Below, one piece after another: positions 13,401 to 25,457 of a stretch of 64,000 bases of DNA. The notes below the pieces were generated by a model that ran no database searches, had not been told where the DNA came from, and was given only the letters and a program-made list of their open reading frames with translations. Origin of the DNA: Patiria pectinifera (Eukaryota; Echinodermata; Asteroidea; Valvatida; Asterinidae); assembly GCA_029964075.1 (NCBI GenBank), contig CM057135.1, positions 31,795,366 through 31,859,365 on the forward strand. Direction: 5' to 3'. A program made the position numbers and the translations under genes. Every line of letters begins with the position of its first letter. Positions within the stretch are counted from its first letter, which is position 1.

Positions 13401-15587
13401 ACGAACTCTGGACCGTACATCTCTACCGCACTCTTCCTGAACAGTCCAACAAAAAAAGGAAATTTAAATCCTCAAAATGTATTCAGGTATAAAGTATATT
13501 GACTATGATAAATTAATTTCAGATGCCGCTTCAACTTAAGAAAGCTCGCATGGGCAACCTATAACATCCAGATACCTGTTAATATAAATCTACTTACTTG
13601 AACATATTGAAATTGCAGATGGTTACGGATGGAAATTCGATTAGATCGTCTGGGTAGACCACCTCGACATTCACCATGACGGGCCAGGATTGGAAATAAG
13701 TGATGCTCTTTGCAATTTGATATGTCACCATACCCAAGCCAGCTAGCAAAAGGCATAACCACATCACCCTGGGAATGTTTGGAGGGAAGGGGGAATTCAA
13801 AGGAATCGTATTATAGGAGTCCAACAACAATTCTTTTCCATTCCATACCGGGTTGTAATTTATAAAACAAATCTGGCCGGAAACAAAATATCCCCAAATT
13901 CTCAAAACGGAATGACATTGTAATTGCTGCATTCTCCTCGTTTGTTTTATGGTGATACTGCACTAACACTTTGCAACCACAGTCCTGCTTTATCGATTAA
14001 AATCTAGGGTAAAAAGTCAAACCAAACTAAGAACAATGCATCCGTCTTTTTTCTTTGAATTCATAGGTTTATTCATTAGGTTTTCTTTTGTATAATTTCG
14101 TTAAGTTCCTTAAGTATCGACATGCTATTAAACATTTACTTGTTTTTGCAAGGGAAAACAGACTTCCGTGTGACAGGACTACCCTGAGATGAGATTACCC
14201 TCTAATAACATACGCATGCGTAGATGAGATCTACAGGTTGTCCTATAAAAGGGTTTTCTCAGCACGAGTAAAAGAAACATGCGACCCTTGGCAACGAGAC
14301 GACTGCTGAGGCAAGGACGTGGAATATTCCTAAACCGAACGATGAACAACTGCTGTTAATGATCGAGTTTATTTTCTTCTATATTTACACAACGAAAGGT
14401 ATATAAAATTTAATTATCTGTTTCATTCATGCAATTTTTAACGAAAGAAGCTAGTATGATCAAGTGACATCGGGGTTGCAAAATCCTAAAAATTGTGGAA
14501 CTGTTATTCAGATACAGCTGGTTATTCAACCATGCAGTTATGCAGTTCATGGTACTTTTTCAAAGAGCTAAGATTTTATGCAAATTAGGTCTGAGGAATA
14601 ATCTTCTACATCATGCACTGTACGTCCTTTACCCAGGGTCAATACCTTCCAGGTAGGACAGCTGTACTACCTCCACAAAAGAAACATTGCCGGGTTTTGC
14701 ACTTTTCGTCCTTCTCTAAGCCATTACGAGGGTACTGCCACATGACTACCAGCAAATAAGATTGATATCTTATATCAACGCAAGTAAATCATACCGGTTT
14801 TTCCTCTAATAAATTCGTGCGCGCATGAAACCTCTTGAATTAAGATTAAACAATGCAATAAAAACAAATACACATGTACTTAGCAAGTCTAACTTTGTTT
14901 GCACGATACTTGTGAAAAGCGTTGACTCTGAGTGTGTGAATTTGGGCAATCCTTCGGCAAAGCTAAATTTATATCGACGAGTGGTTTCCGAATTGACACT
15001 TTGATTGATCTGTGAACGTGCCTTTTTACTATAAGATCTTTTCCGAGAGAAAAGAATAAGTCACTCGCACATAGGAACAAATAATCTCGCATCCATATAA
15101 AATCTTTTAACCTTTTGGCATTGGAATTTGTTCTACGAAAATCAATCCTTCAGATTCTTTACGATTCATTTAGAAGTACAAATGTAGTCTTTAAATGCTC
15201 CTGTTATCAAATTCATAAAAAAAAAAATATGTTTGACAAAATAATTAGATACAAAAAGCGAACTTACTTTCTTCCTGTTTGGACCTTATCATCCACCACA
15301 TTCTTGATCCCAACCACACTTGTTTCATCCTTCAAGGCTGTCTTCAACCTCAAGCTAGCTCCTTGAGAACCTCGTCTCTTCTCATCTGTGCTCATCTTGT
15401 AGCCAACCTCCCAAGTCTGTTGTCGTGTCTTGGTGGCCTCGCCGTTTGTAACCTCACTGAAAACCTCACGCGGTGCCTCAGTACCTGACGTTTGATTCAG
15501 AGCCTCACCGGGAAGCGGTATCACATCCGCATGACAGTCCTCAGGCCGTACTCGGCCAATTTTCTTAGCAAGTTGTTCTACTCTCAT
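10421..15587 (-). CDS. DEG/ENaC-family amiloride-sensitive sodium channel (middle unresolved)
   Basis: Degenerin/ENaC/ASIC-type trimeric Na+ channel subunit of the plasma membrane. Clear exons in gene order: 15268-15587 (ATG; cytoplasmic N-terminus), 13598-13768 (TM1, then FPSVTICNFN, the family hallmark), 13263-13436 (ends GHLKEDMILE), 12558-12702 (PHPYGKC and a CxxDC pattern ending in DAFMP), 11399-11455 (PVCSPHQLQTC), 11103-11256 (CACPVPCERTMYS), 10629-10720 (NNLLELMVYFEELKY, then PAYTLEG) and 10421-10512 (TM2 with the GGS selectivity-filter motif; stop TAG). Each junction outside the middle agrees in phase. Between 13263 and 12702 only a fragment reading RFGLRLRLNVHHQ (from 12903) is seen. 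It runs into a stop at 12826-12824, and the usual Cys/knuckle segment is not found. The HG gating motif near TM1 reads VG here. It may be a diverged functional gene, a pseudogene or a mis-assembled one. Confidence 0.8.
12824..12903 (-). pseudogene. Unresolved or degenerate internal exon of the DEG/ENaC gene
   Basis: After a good acceptor (tttgacag) the reading frame gives SRFGLRLRLNVHHQDD, matching the GLxLxLNxxQxEY strand of DEG/ENaC proteins. No GT donor follows before the in-frame TAA at 12826-12824. About 120 bases then separate it from the next good exon, too few for the roughly 55 residues normally found there. A possible small upstream exon ends at a good donor next to 13038. Either the locus is degenerate here, a non-GT donor is used, or sequence is missing. 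Confidence 0.5.
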
Positions 15588-18500
15588 TTTGTGTGATGAG
15601 AAATACAAGCAGAGCTTTCGCGCGCCTGAAGTACACCCAACAAATTGCTCGTTTCCTGATAGTACAGCAACGCAAACTCGTACGTTTCAATTACTGGTTA
15701 AACTTTAACCATTGGTTAATTTTGCCGTCAACAAACAGGACTAATGATATACTGCACATTCGACGTACTGTTAACTGGTTCAGAGACATTACTTTGTAAA
15801 ACGATGAAAACCAATAAACGTCGATTGTTCCAGAGGCCAGAAAACACTCTGAAATAAGATAGACTTCAATTCAGCTCAGAAACGTCCAAACAATCCAACA
15901 AACATGCGCACGTGCACTGGTCTTTCTAACCCCCTCTTACATCGTCATGATCTGTAGCTAACACGTCTACAAAGTGGTGCCAATGGGCCACTAGATGCTT
16001 CATCACTGATGGACACATTATGATTACGTCACACCCCTGTACTATGTCAAGAAATACCTCATGATCAAAATCATTCAAAGATATGCGATACATGTCTGCA
16101 ATTTCTACAAACACTGCCGAAGCTCAAAGAAATACGAGTCAATATGATCGAAGGACAACTCAACTACAGTTATATTTGAAGGACATGTATCTTGACAATT
16201 TGAAATATTTAGTATTTGGGTAGGACCCGGACTGCGCATGCTCTGATAAATTATTTCACGGCGTGCGCTCCGGACAGTCAGATCAACGTGTGTATGACGT
16301 CACTACAGCCAGTTGTCGAATCATACTAGAATATTTTTGGCAAACAGTAAACTGGATTCATTGATCCCATCTTAATTCTCCGATTTCTCATCTATTCCAG
16401 GGCACCAACAACCCCTTATCATTAAGCACTTTCATTATAAAATAAAAGATCCCTTTCAAAGTGTAAGGATAGCCAAAATCAATAAAGGATAAAATTCCCA
16501 AAGAAAATAAACTAATGACTGACAAATTAATTTATTTTCACAAAATATGCACATACATCACATGACTGAAACAATTAAATTAAAATCACGCAGGAAAACG
16601 ATATCCACAAATTAATAAGACTTTACACAGACTACAATACAAGCTGCATTAATTACCTGCTGTGCTAAATCACATTGACTGTGTATATTGATGAAGCATT
16701 TGGCAAAATACATGTACATGTGCATACATGTGCAACAAACTATTACTCTGGAGTAGTTTGGAATAGATTTGGTGCAATGTTTGAATAGCCGTAAACTTAT
16801 TAGGGAATGCTTGAATACTTAATCACTGAATCAATCACTGCAGAATTCTGGAACATCTTAATATCCGACTGGCTTAGTTTGTAAGGATCACTCGGACACT
16901 ATGCATCAGAGTACATGAAACTCATGTACAAACTGTGCATCTACTGAACATATCTCACTCGCTTGCATGCATATTTTACTTATTACACATTGCTTTAAAT
17001 ACACTCACACACATAGAAAGGCATAATGGTATATATATGTACAGATACAAATATGCTGAAGGCTTAAAATTGACTGTACGGAATTTCGGAAATCATGTGA
17101 ATGATAAACTGTAGATTTCTGACAAAAGAAAAAACGGGTATTAAACATAGATACAGTATAATATGTGACCACGAATTTGGCAAAGCTTGCACATGACTTG
17201 GAATAACTCGTCATTCGGTGAGGAATTATGTCGCACAGGAATACGTCTTCACCGAGCACGAGACAAGTTAGGTAGAATTTCATCATTTCTATGAAATTGT
17301 TCAACTAGTCCAGATGACTTTGTCTTAGGTTTGGTCATTACAAATGGACACCCTGTAAGTTATGCATATAAAGATGCATGCATAGAACAAATTGGACATG
17401 GAGTTTCCAATGTTTTTCAATGTATGAAGGTTTTTGTTCCACTGTCACGTTACGTTTTTCAAAGTCAAACAGGTGAATCTGCCTACACATATCATAAATT
17501 ACTTAAAACCAATTATTATTCTTTGAGTTATTTTTTAGGAATATGTGTCTCAAATTTCACCAAACTGAAAGCAGTAAATTAAGGCATACCCAGACATTTA
17601 AATTGCCTACTCGCTCTGTGTCAAGGGGCTGTGTGCAGGGAATGAAATAGAAAACTGGTTGCTGATTGGACAAATTTGAAATGGACAACCACTAAAACAG
17701 CTGCATTGAATTGGGCTGAGAGGTTTGTCAACAAAACAAGAAATAAACCTTATTTTGAACAAAATGTAAATAAAAATCAAAGCAAGAACTATAACAAAGT
17801 GACTCATCATGGACACATTGTAGTGTTCTGCAGGCAGTTCACTGGATTATGAGTATACGCAGAAATTCATCTGGTCTGGTAACCAGACCATCTCATACAG
17901 GCTATAGATGTTTTAGACAAGTATAAACACCCAATCGCATATAATACCTATGGCAACATCAATCAGAGATAGGCACCTTGGAATATTTGCAGGCGATATG
18001 GTGCAGTATTGATGCACTAAGCACTTTTCAAATTGTAGTACAACAATAGGATTTGCCGGCACTGTGTGAAACCATTTGCACATTATTGTGCAGGCAAGGA
18101 ACCACATAACATTTGCTAACACTCTGATTAACAGCACTACCGTTCAAAAACTATGCCAAGTTGTACAAAAGCCCAGACATGTTTACTGCGCTTGCAATGC
18201 ACATGATTTAACCATGAACACCACATTCCGACTCACTACCCAAACTGGGCTGTAACTGGTCTTGGCAAACAGTTTTGGAGTGCCTGTTGCCAACTCATTT
18301 TCCCAACTTTCAGAGGCAGAATTTAAGCTGCAGCAGCTAAAAGAAAATCTCTTAAACATGATGCTGTAATTCAACAGTGTGTTTTCAAGCACAAACATTG
18401 CAAATAAGGTGCGTCTGACTACTTGCTAATAGATTTCTTATTTCAAGGAAAGCATACCTTTCTACATGTAACAATTTATGAAACGATTTCCAATTTTTTA

Positions 18501-19700
18501 CAATGTAAGTGGAGAGGTTGTTTCTTGTCAATGACAAAGATTTTTGACAAGTGCAACATTTGGAAACACAGATACGGTCACTGCTTATAAACTTACGCGG
18601 GAAAGTTCCAGAATTTCTGACTGATATGATCTTTATGTCGTCTCCATGGCAATGCATGGACTGCATGGTCCGTGGAATGTTACTTCTCTGTCCAATCATC
18701 AATCATTGTCTGAAGAAAAAAAAAACGTTAAACAGAAAAAATAAATTATTGGATGAAGTGATCTGGTTCAAAAGATTGCAGCAAATCATTCATACTTGGA
18801 TTTAATCAACAATGGCCTACTAAAAATAACCACAGGAATTGTTTCTTTTCATAGTTAACTACAAATCATACTTTAAGATAATAAAAATCCCGTTCATGAC
18901 ACATACCATCAGAGATACTGACAGAAGAGAACATAGGATTGATAAACTAAGACTTCAAAAGCTAACAGCAGAAAGGTAACTTGTCTAATCAGAAAGCACT
19001 AAGTCTCAGCGCTAAGCATTCAGATACAGTTGTAAATAAAAGAAACAAAAAACGTTCCTGCATGAAAAGAGCAACGAACTTATACGGTCTGTGCATCAAA
19101 CGTTGAGGGCAGTGTGCTGCGTAGTCTAGCAGACTTATGACTGTGTGTTTAATTCATGTCATGCAAAGTATGGAGGCACAAGATGTGACAAGATGTGCGT
19201 CTGAAGTGCTATTCATTCTCTATGAATCTTAAGATGAAAGATTTATCAAAATATAACATAACTTCAACCAGATTAAGCCAATAGATGTGGTTTTGAAATG
19301 TAAAAATGAAATACTTCCAATCAATGCTACAATCTAAAGTTTACTAATATTCTAAGTGGCCACTTAAAAGATGAAAATAACCAAAAATAGTTAGGTAATT
19401 GTTTAACTTACCATGAAATTGATTGATTTTTATAATTACAGAGAGAAAGAAGTGAAAATGTCAAACTTGTATTTACCAAGAGACACCAACTAAATGTCTT
19501 CACCTCAAATAACTAAAAGTAAACAGTGACATGAGAATTATGACTGAATTCTCAGCTTCTTAGCGCAAGATATTCTGTAAATCAAACCAATTTAAATTAA
19601 GGGACAGATTTTGCTTAAGATATGATTGACCAATGTAAATCTCCATGTAAGCGTTGGACAATCTCAATGAAAGTGCAACAATGACGATGACAATAAATGA
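15588..19700. other. Intergenic, no gene recognised
   Basis: AT-rich DNA between the 5' end of the DEG/ENaC gene and the 3' end of the NEK1 gene, both on the minus strand. Only short, non-conserved open frames occur. It presumably contains the channel promoter on the left and the NEK1 3' UTR on the right. I see no RNA gene or repeat array. Confidence 0.5.
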
Positions 19701-22700
19701 CTAACCTTCAGTATATGCCCCATCAGCCATGACTAGTTGTAGTATCTTAGTATAGAGATGTTCTTGCTCTTTCCCCAGGATGCTACCGATCACCTTAGTG
19801 CCTTGTTCAATGTCTTCATCCTCATCTTCATGAATGGCCTAAGATAGAGTCAAGACATAGTTAAGACATCAGAGAAGAACAAACAAGTATCAGAGGTTCA
19901 TCTCAATGAGCTACTTAGCAGGAGTTGAACCTAGGACCTTTGGAATACAGTGCCAGTACTCTCCAACTGAGGCATCCAGCACTATGTTAGTGGTCTCTAT
20001 CATTGCATCTAAAAAAGTTTCCGTGATTTAATCAAAATCAGGCTGACTTGTGGGTTGGGTTTTAGTCCCTGTCTGATTCCCTGGGTTTTCCTGAATTATC
20101 ATCTGAAGTTTTTCCTCCTTTAAATACAAATTCCCTTCATTATCTTCTTTTTCTCCAGATTGCTTCAGACTTCGAGCAACAGTTCCTGTTATTGGTTTCA
20201 TGAATAGAAAGCTGTCAATATACCTGAATAGACTTGTAAGCCTTGATGAATGTCTCACATCCTAGCTCCTTCTCAAGTTGTAGTCTAGATTCTTCAAGAC
20301 GGCTGAAGAGACTCTCGCTGTCTCTATCCTCCTCACCATCTGTCCCATCACCTGCAGGATGTTGGAGAAAGACCGATAGTTACTTGATGGGTAAAGCAAA
20401 GCATGTAATATTCTCTGCACCAATCATCAGTCATGTCATGCCTACCTGAATCCCAATCTTCATTGATTGGTTTACTCTCTCCTGATTCATTCCCATCAGC
20501 CATATCATCCTCATCCTCACCACCCTCAGCTCCTATCGGTGATACAGACTGCGATGACCTTTCATCTGACCCTCCTGGTGACCCTTGACCTTCCTCATCA
20601 ACTGTCCTAGCCTGATCCTCAGCATCTATAACGTGCAATAGTAAAATATTTCACAAAAAGGTATACAAGACTAACACAAGGCAACCAAAAAACTTTTAGC
20701 ATACATTTGATCCTGTTTTTGAATTTACAAAAACCTGCATAATTAACATCTACTGTCGATTTAGTTTTTGATTAGAACTTATCATCTAGTTCTGATAAGA
20801 ACTGTCCTGCTGTGGGAAATAGTTGAGCTTTAAGCATGGAAGGTGACATGATTTATAGCAAGATACAAAATGAACACATTTCATGAGGGACAAACAGGAT
20901 CTACATCTGCATGTTCTTATATTTGAGATGCTCTTCACCTTTAGCTTCTAAGATGCTTTTCATGGATTCAACAAGACTCCTGTATTCCTCGTCATCGTCA
21001 TCATCACCGTCAGCCTCATCTCTACAAGAAACAAAGGAAGAACAGACACTGATGATATCCAAAATGAGATTATTTTATTCTCAGCACAAATGTCTGATGT
21101 ACAAATGTAGCCCACTGTGCTGCCCCAAACCGTCCTGTCAGTTACTCCTGTACTGCCCACAGCACCACAGCACTGTATGGTTGTATAATTCACCAGGAAG
21201 TCAATACAATCCAATACCATGTAGCACAGGTGGGTTGACATGTTTTCCAAGAATACAAATCATTCTATGTATCTCTAAAGTCTTGTATGATCCAACTTTG
21301 TGTCAGCCTATCAGGAAATACAAATTACATCAACAATTGATGAAAACCCAATACTAGGCATCCCCAGACTAGGCACTTGGTTCAAATCTTGACACGGTCT
21401 TGCAAGTCTCACCCTGCATCATCAGCATTGACGTCCTCACTATCCTCCGTCGTGTCCTCCTCAGCATCATCATCCTCATCTTCTACATCTCGGACCTGTA
21501 GATACTCCAACTCTAACGTCCTGGCAGCTATCTCCATCGTCTGCTTCTCTATCTCAAAGAAAGGATTCAGGGCCAGGGTGGTGCGGAATAGCTTGCTCAG
21601 GTCTGGCATGGAACATGTCCTCAGAATCTGGTATGTGGAAAGTACGATTCAAATGAATCATTGTTCACAAACATCAAATTGTTACTTCTAGCGTTAAAAA
21701 TAATTATCACACAGGTTGGGAACTGTTTGTTTATGTATAAACAAGGACACAGAAACGTTGTCACTTAAATTGTCAAACGTTTCTCAATAAGAAAGTTGTT
21801 CTAAGTAGAATGACCAGAATAAATGAACTTAGGAAAAAAAGAAAAGGAACTGGTTGCACACAAAAGAAGCCACTAGAAGAACACAGGAAGCCCTACGTGT
21901 GAATCAGTGTAAGTATTATATCCTTTACCTTAGCATCAGTGTCAAAGTTGCCCGTTTCCAATCCTTCAAGAACATCTGATCTGTTCGCTGTCTTGTACCT
22001 GAAAAATTATTCAGAATTTGACTAATGTTATCATCATAAAAATTGACAAATGCCTCTCATCAAGAATCGAGCCAAATTTCCTCCACCCTGACTTTAACAG
22101 CATGGATGATTGAGGGAAGTTATTAAATGGTATAAAAATACTAAGTACCTTGTAAACAGAAGTCTCTCGAGTTTTGTTCAGAATTGTTGTATCGTAAAGA
22201 TAATATTCAGCATGCAAAGTGTCATCGTTAACTGACTTACAAGGATTGGTCTTGTTCCCCATCTTCATCATCATCATCACTCTCCAACTCAACCTGACTC
22301 ACAAGAGCTGAAAAACAAACAAACAAATTCAACATAGACGTTGATACACTGTATTTCACAAGTGTGGCAATTTTACAACTGATACAAGAATTCTTTTTCA
22401 ATTTGTTGTGCTTTAGGTTAGAATTACGAACACACAAACTGTTAAAAAAAATCAAAAGAAATAACGAATTCAAAAAAGCAATTCTTTGACAGAAAATATT
22501 CACAAACAAGGTAAACTAATAAATGTATTAAAAAATCTTTCATCAAAAAATAGAAAAAAAACAACCAATCGTAGGAAGTTTTATTTGCAGAATAAAAACA
22601 TGTTAATCGCTCAAACACATGCAATGAAAAGTCACATTCACTGCAAAAGTGACTGTTGAAATCTCTCTACATAAAATTTTAAATGTAACTTGTTCAGCCA

Positions 22701-24460
22701 AAAAAGAACACGGCAATGGCTAATATGGAAAAAAACATGAGTAAATGGATGGGTGAATGGAAAAATATTGGAGAAAAATAATGTTAGACAGGAACTGCAA
22801 ACTTCTCAAACAAGTACCTTCAGGAAAGAGATCTTGCTTAGGCTGTGAGGTGCCCCATGCATCATAACCAGGGAAACTGGGTGCCTCTGGGCTAAGCTTT
22901 GGTTTACTGGGAATATCTTTGGGTTGTGATGGGTCCCTAGTGGGTTCATCTAGGGTAATGATATCATCTGGGCTATCAATATCCTCAACAAGGGAGGTCA
23001 TATCTAGGTCTTTGGAATCAGGAATGTTAAGTTTAGTCGGGGAATGCTTTGTTTCTGAAATGTTTCTTTCAGACTGGTTAGATTTGGGGGTTTGTTCACC
23101 AAATATGTCTGTCTGCACATACTGTGTTTGTTGTGTCTGGTCTGGGTTTAGTATCTGGGTTTCACGTTGGCCATCTGACTCTTTTATTTTGGGAATTTGG
23201 GTTTGGGAACTGATAGCGGCGCCTACAGACTGGGTGGTAGGGGTACAGAATTCAGTATTAGGGGGTACGGATTGTTTGATAGGGGTGAAGGAATCCTCCA
23301 TAGGGGTAGTATTTTTGCTTTCAGGAGTGTCTTGGCTACTTGGTGTAACCTGTGACATGTCATCATCTTTTGGGTGAAAGGGAGGAGGAAAAAGTATGAA
23401 AATAGTAAGTAAATTTTCCCTTATAAGCCCCGAAGTGTCTTGTTTGATGTGCGTAATACGATTTCAAAACTGGGATTTTACAAACAAAAATTACGATTGC
23501 AAATTGATGATGCTTTTGTTTTATGGAGTCACTCCGAAATAGTCAAGTTTTGAGAATGGAAGGGTTAATACAAGGCATTCCAAGCAGCATACTCATATTA
23601 TCTTCAACGGTAAAGAATGCTTGTGTTTTTTAAACAAAAAAAATGTTTTACAAGACTCATTTTTTTGAGTTCCAGATGCAAGAGCAGATTTTAAAAAGCC
23701 CTCAAATATATTAAGCATGTTGCTGTAAGCAGTAGTGTGACAACTGAGCACTGCAATTTGACACTTACATTTCTCCTGTTTGGGAGTCAGTTTTTCCGTC
23801 TTGGCGTCAGTCTCATCTTTCATCTTGTCCGTGGAGGATGATACTTTGATTGGACTAGGCAACTTGCTTGGACTGGCCATCTTGACGGGGCTGGAGGGCT
23901 TCTCAGGGCCAGCTTTCTCTGGAGTAGATGTCTTGGCTGGACTGACACTATTGGTTGGGCTGGATGTTTTCTCTGGGCTTGAGCCTTTCTCTGGACTGGA
24001 TGTTTTGTCTGGACTCGGCAATTTGTCTAGACTTGTGGAACTGCCTGGGCTTGCTGGCTTCAGAGGGGAAGAAGGCGCCTTGAGGGTCTGTTCAGAATCT
24101 GTGAATTAAAAACAATGGAATATTGTCAGGATGCTGTAATGGCTAATGATCTCAAGCTCCACGTGGAACGATTAACAGCCACGTCTTCATTTTATTCTAA
24201 TTGCAGTTAGAATACAGGTCAACTAGTTATTGCAAAAAACTGAAGGTTTTATATCAAGCCAATGACATCATGATTGACAATAATGCTGATTGAAATCTGA
24301 AATGCCTGACCTTGTTTTGGCGTAGTAGGCGTGGTTGGTGTGGTAGCTGGTGATTTAGGCACAGAGCTTGGTGATTTATCCCATGCAGTACGTGGTTTAC
24401 TAGGCACATCAGATACAGCTTGGTCTGGGCTGGGCTTAGATTGTGTGTCCTTCGTCTCTA
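19701..24460 (-). CDS. NEK1: NEK1-like NIMA-related kinase, C-terminal exons (truncated by gap)
   Basis: Non-catalytic C-terminal half of a NEK1 homologue, a kinase of cilia and the DNA-damage response. Exons in gene order: 24311 to at least 24460 (runs into N), 23769-24098, 22818-23366, 22241-22307, 21929-21998, 21413-21627, 20939-21021, 20446-20625, 20224-20351 and 19701-19838; all phases agree. Identification rests on the end of the protein: [14 protein letters not shown] followed by [13 protein letters not shown] and [19 protein letters not shown], closely matching the vertebrate NEK1 C-terminus, plus [15 protein letters not shown]. The frame stops at TAG 19703-19701; a splice at 19707 to a further tiny exon is also possible. 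Exon 23769-24098 is a Ser-Pro-Glu-Lys repeat region, and several exons are acidic. The kinase-domain exons are absent: they fall in the gap or elsewhere. Confidence 0.87.
19911..19982 (-). repeat. tRNA-like element in a NEK1 intron
   Basis: Read on the minus strand this has an A-box-like tgcctcagttgg (19974-19963) and a B box ggttcaactcc (19931-19921), spaced as in a tRNA gene. The predicted 5' acceptor strand (gctggat) has no complementary partner at the 3' end. It therefore looks like a tRNA pseudogene or the head of a tRNA-derived SINE rather than a working tRNA gene. It lies in the last intron of NEK1. Confidence 0.55.
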
Positions 24461-24960
24461 NNNNNNNNNNNNNNNNNNNNNNNNNNNNNNNNNNNNNNNN
24501 NNNNNNNNNNNNNNNNNNNNNNNNNNNNNNNNNNNNNNNNNNNNNNNNNNNNNNNNNNNNNNNNNNNNNNNNNNNNNNNNNNNNNNNNNNNNNNNNNNNN
24601 NNNNNNNNNNNNNNNNNNNNNNNNNNNNNNNNNNNNNNNNNNNNNNNNNNNNNNNNNNNNNNNNNNNNNNNNNNNNNNNNNNNNNNNNNNNNNNNNNNNN
24701 NNNNNNNNNNNNNNNNNNNNNNNNNNNNNNNNNNNNNNNNNNNNNNNNNNNNNNNNNNNNNNNNNNNNNNNNNNNNNNNNNNNNNNNNNNNNNNNNNNNN
24801 NNNNNNNNNNNNNNNNNNNNNNNNNNNNNNNNNNNNNNNNNNNNNNNNNNNNNNNNNNNNNNNNNNNNNNNNNNNNNNNNNNNNNNNNNNNNNNNNNNNN
24901 NNNNNNNNNNNNNNNNNNNNNNNNNNNNNNNNNNNNNNNNNNNNNNNNNNNNNNNNNNNN
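24461..24960. other. Assembly gap (500 N)
   Basis: Exactly 500 N, a placeholder length. It cuts through a NEK1 exon on its left. The sequence on its right does not resume NEK1, so the true size and even the join are uncertain. Confidence 0.98.
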
Positions 24961-25457
24961 AACCTACTGATACCCTCTTTCTGTCCCCGTCGAAAAGAAC
25001 ATATTTGTTTTGCTTCCTGTTAAAGACAATGACCACAAAGAGTTTCAACATTATTACTTCACCAATTATCAAAATATTCTGAAAGTTTCTGCAATTTCAC
25101 AAGTGCAGTCATATCAGCAAACAATTTGATAAGTCGAGTTCGAAATTACTGATTTTAAGGGCACCAAACGTCATCAAGTACGCCCGTTTATTATGCGCAT
25201 TGTAACAGTGAAATTTTCTAGATAGAGAGGAAATTGTGAAATAGTTATCTTTATCAAGATTTAAATAATTCATTCTGCTCTTCACTGGTTTTTGGTTTTG
25301 TACATACACCCATTGACAGTTCTTAAATCGTTTAATGTAAACATCTGGGGAAAAATGAACCCAATCCTACAAACTTAAGCATGTATTATTGATTCCATTA
25401 TCCGTAGGCCTAAGCGGTTTGATATCGACAACTTTTCCAACAGTCTAAATTTGCATC
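24961..25457. other. Non-coding stretch right of the gap
   Basis: About 500 bases of AT-rich sequence with no recognisable exon on either strand. Its right part should be the 3' UTR of the PAN/LamG gene that stops at 25458. Confidence 0.5.

Noticed and set aside
13769..13932. 5' extension of the DEG/ENaC TM1 exon into the upstream open frame
   Set aside because: A good acceptor at 13770-13769 joins in phase to exon 15268-15587, which supplies a proper pre-TM1 segment.
15588..15608. Earlier start of the DEG/ENaC protein at a TTG codon
   Set aside because: TTG is not a normal start in animals; the first ATG in frame is at 15587-15585.
19911..19982. Functional tRNA gene
   Set aside because: Control boxes are present but the acceptor stem does not pair.
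22919..23377. Plus-strand open frame of 152 codons
   Set aside because: It is antisense to the NEK1 exon 22818-23366, whose minus-strand frame has correct splice phases.
23780..24109. Plus-strand Gly/Leu/Val-rich open frame
   Set aside because: It is the shadow of the Ser-Pro-Lys repeat exon of NEK1.
24331..25082. Open frames of about 200 codons across the first gap
   Set aside because: They consist mostly of N.
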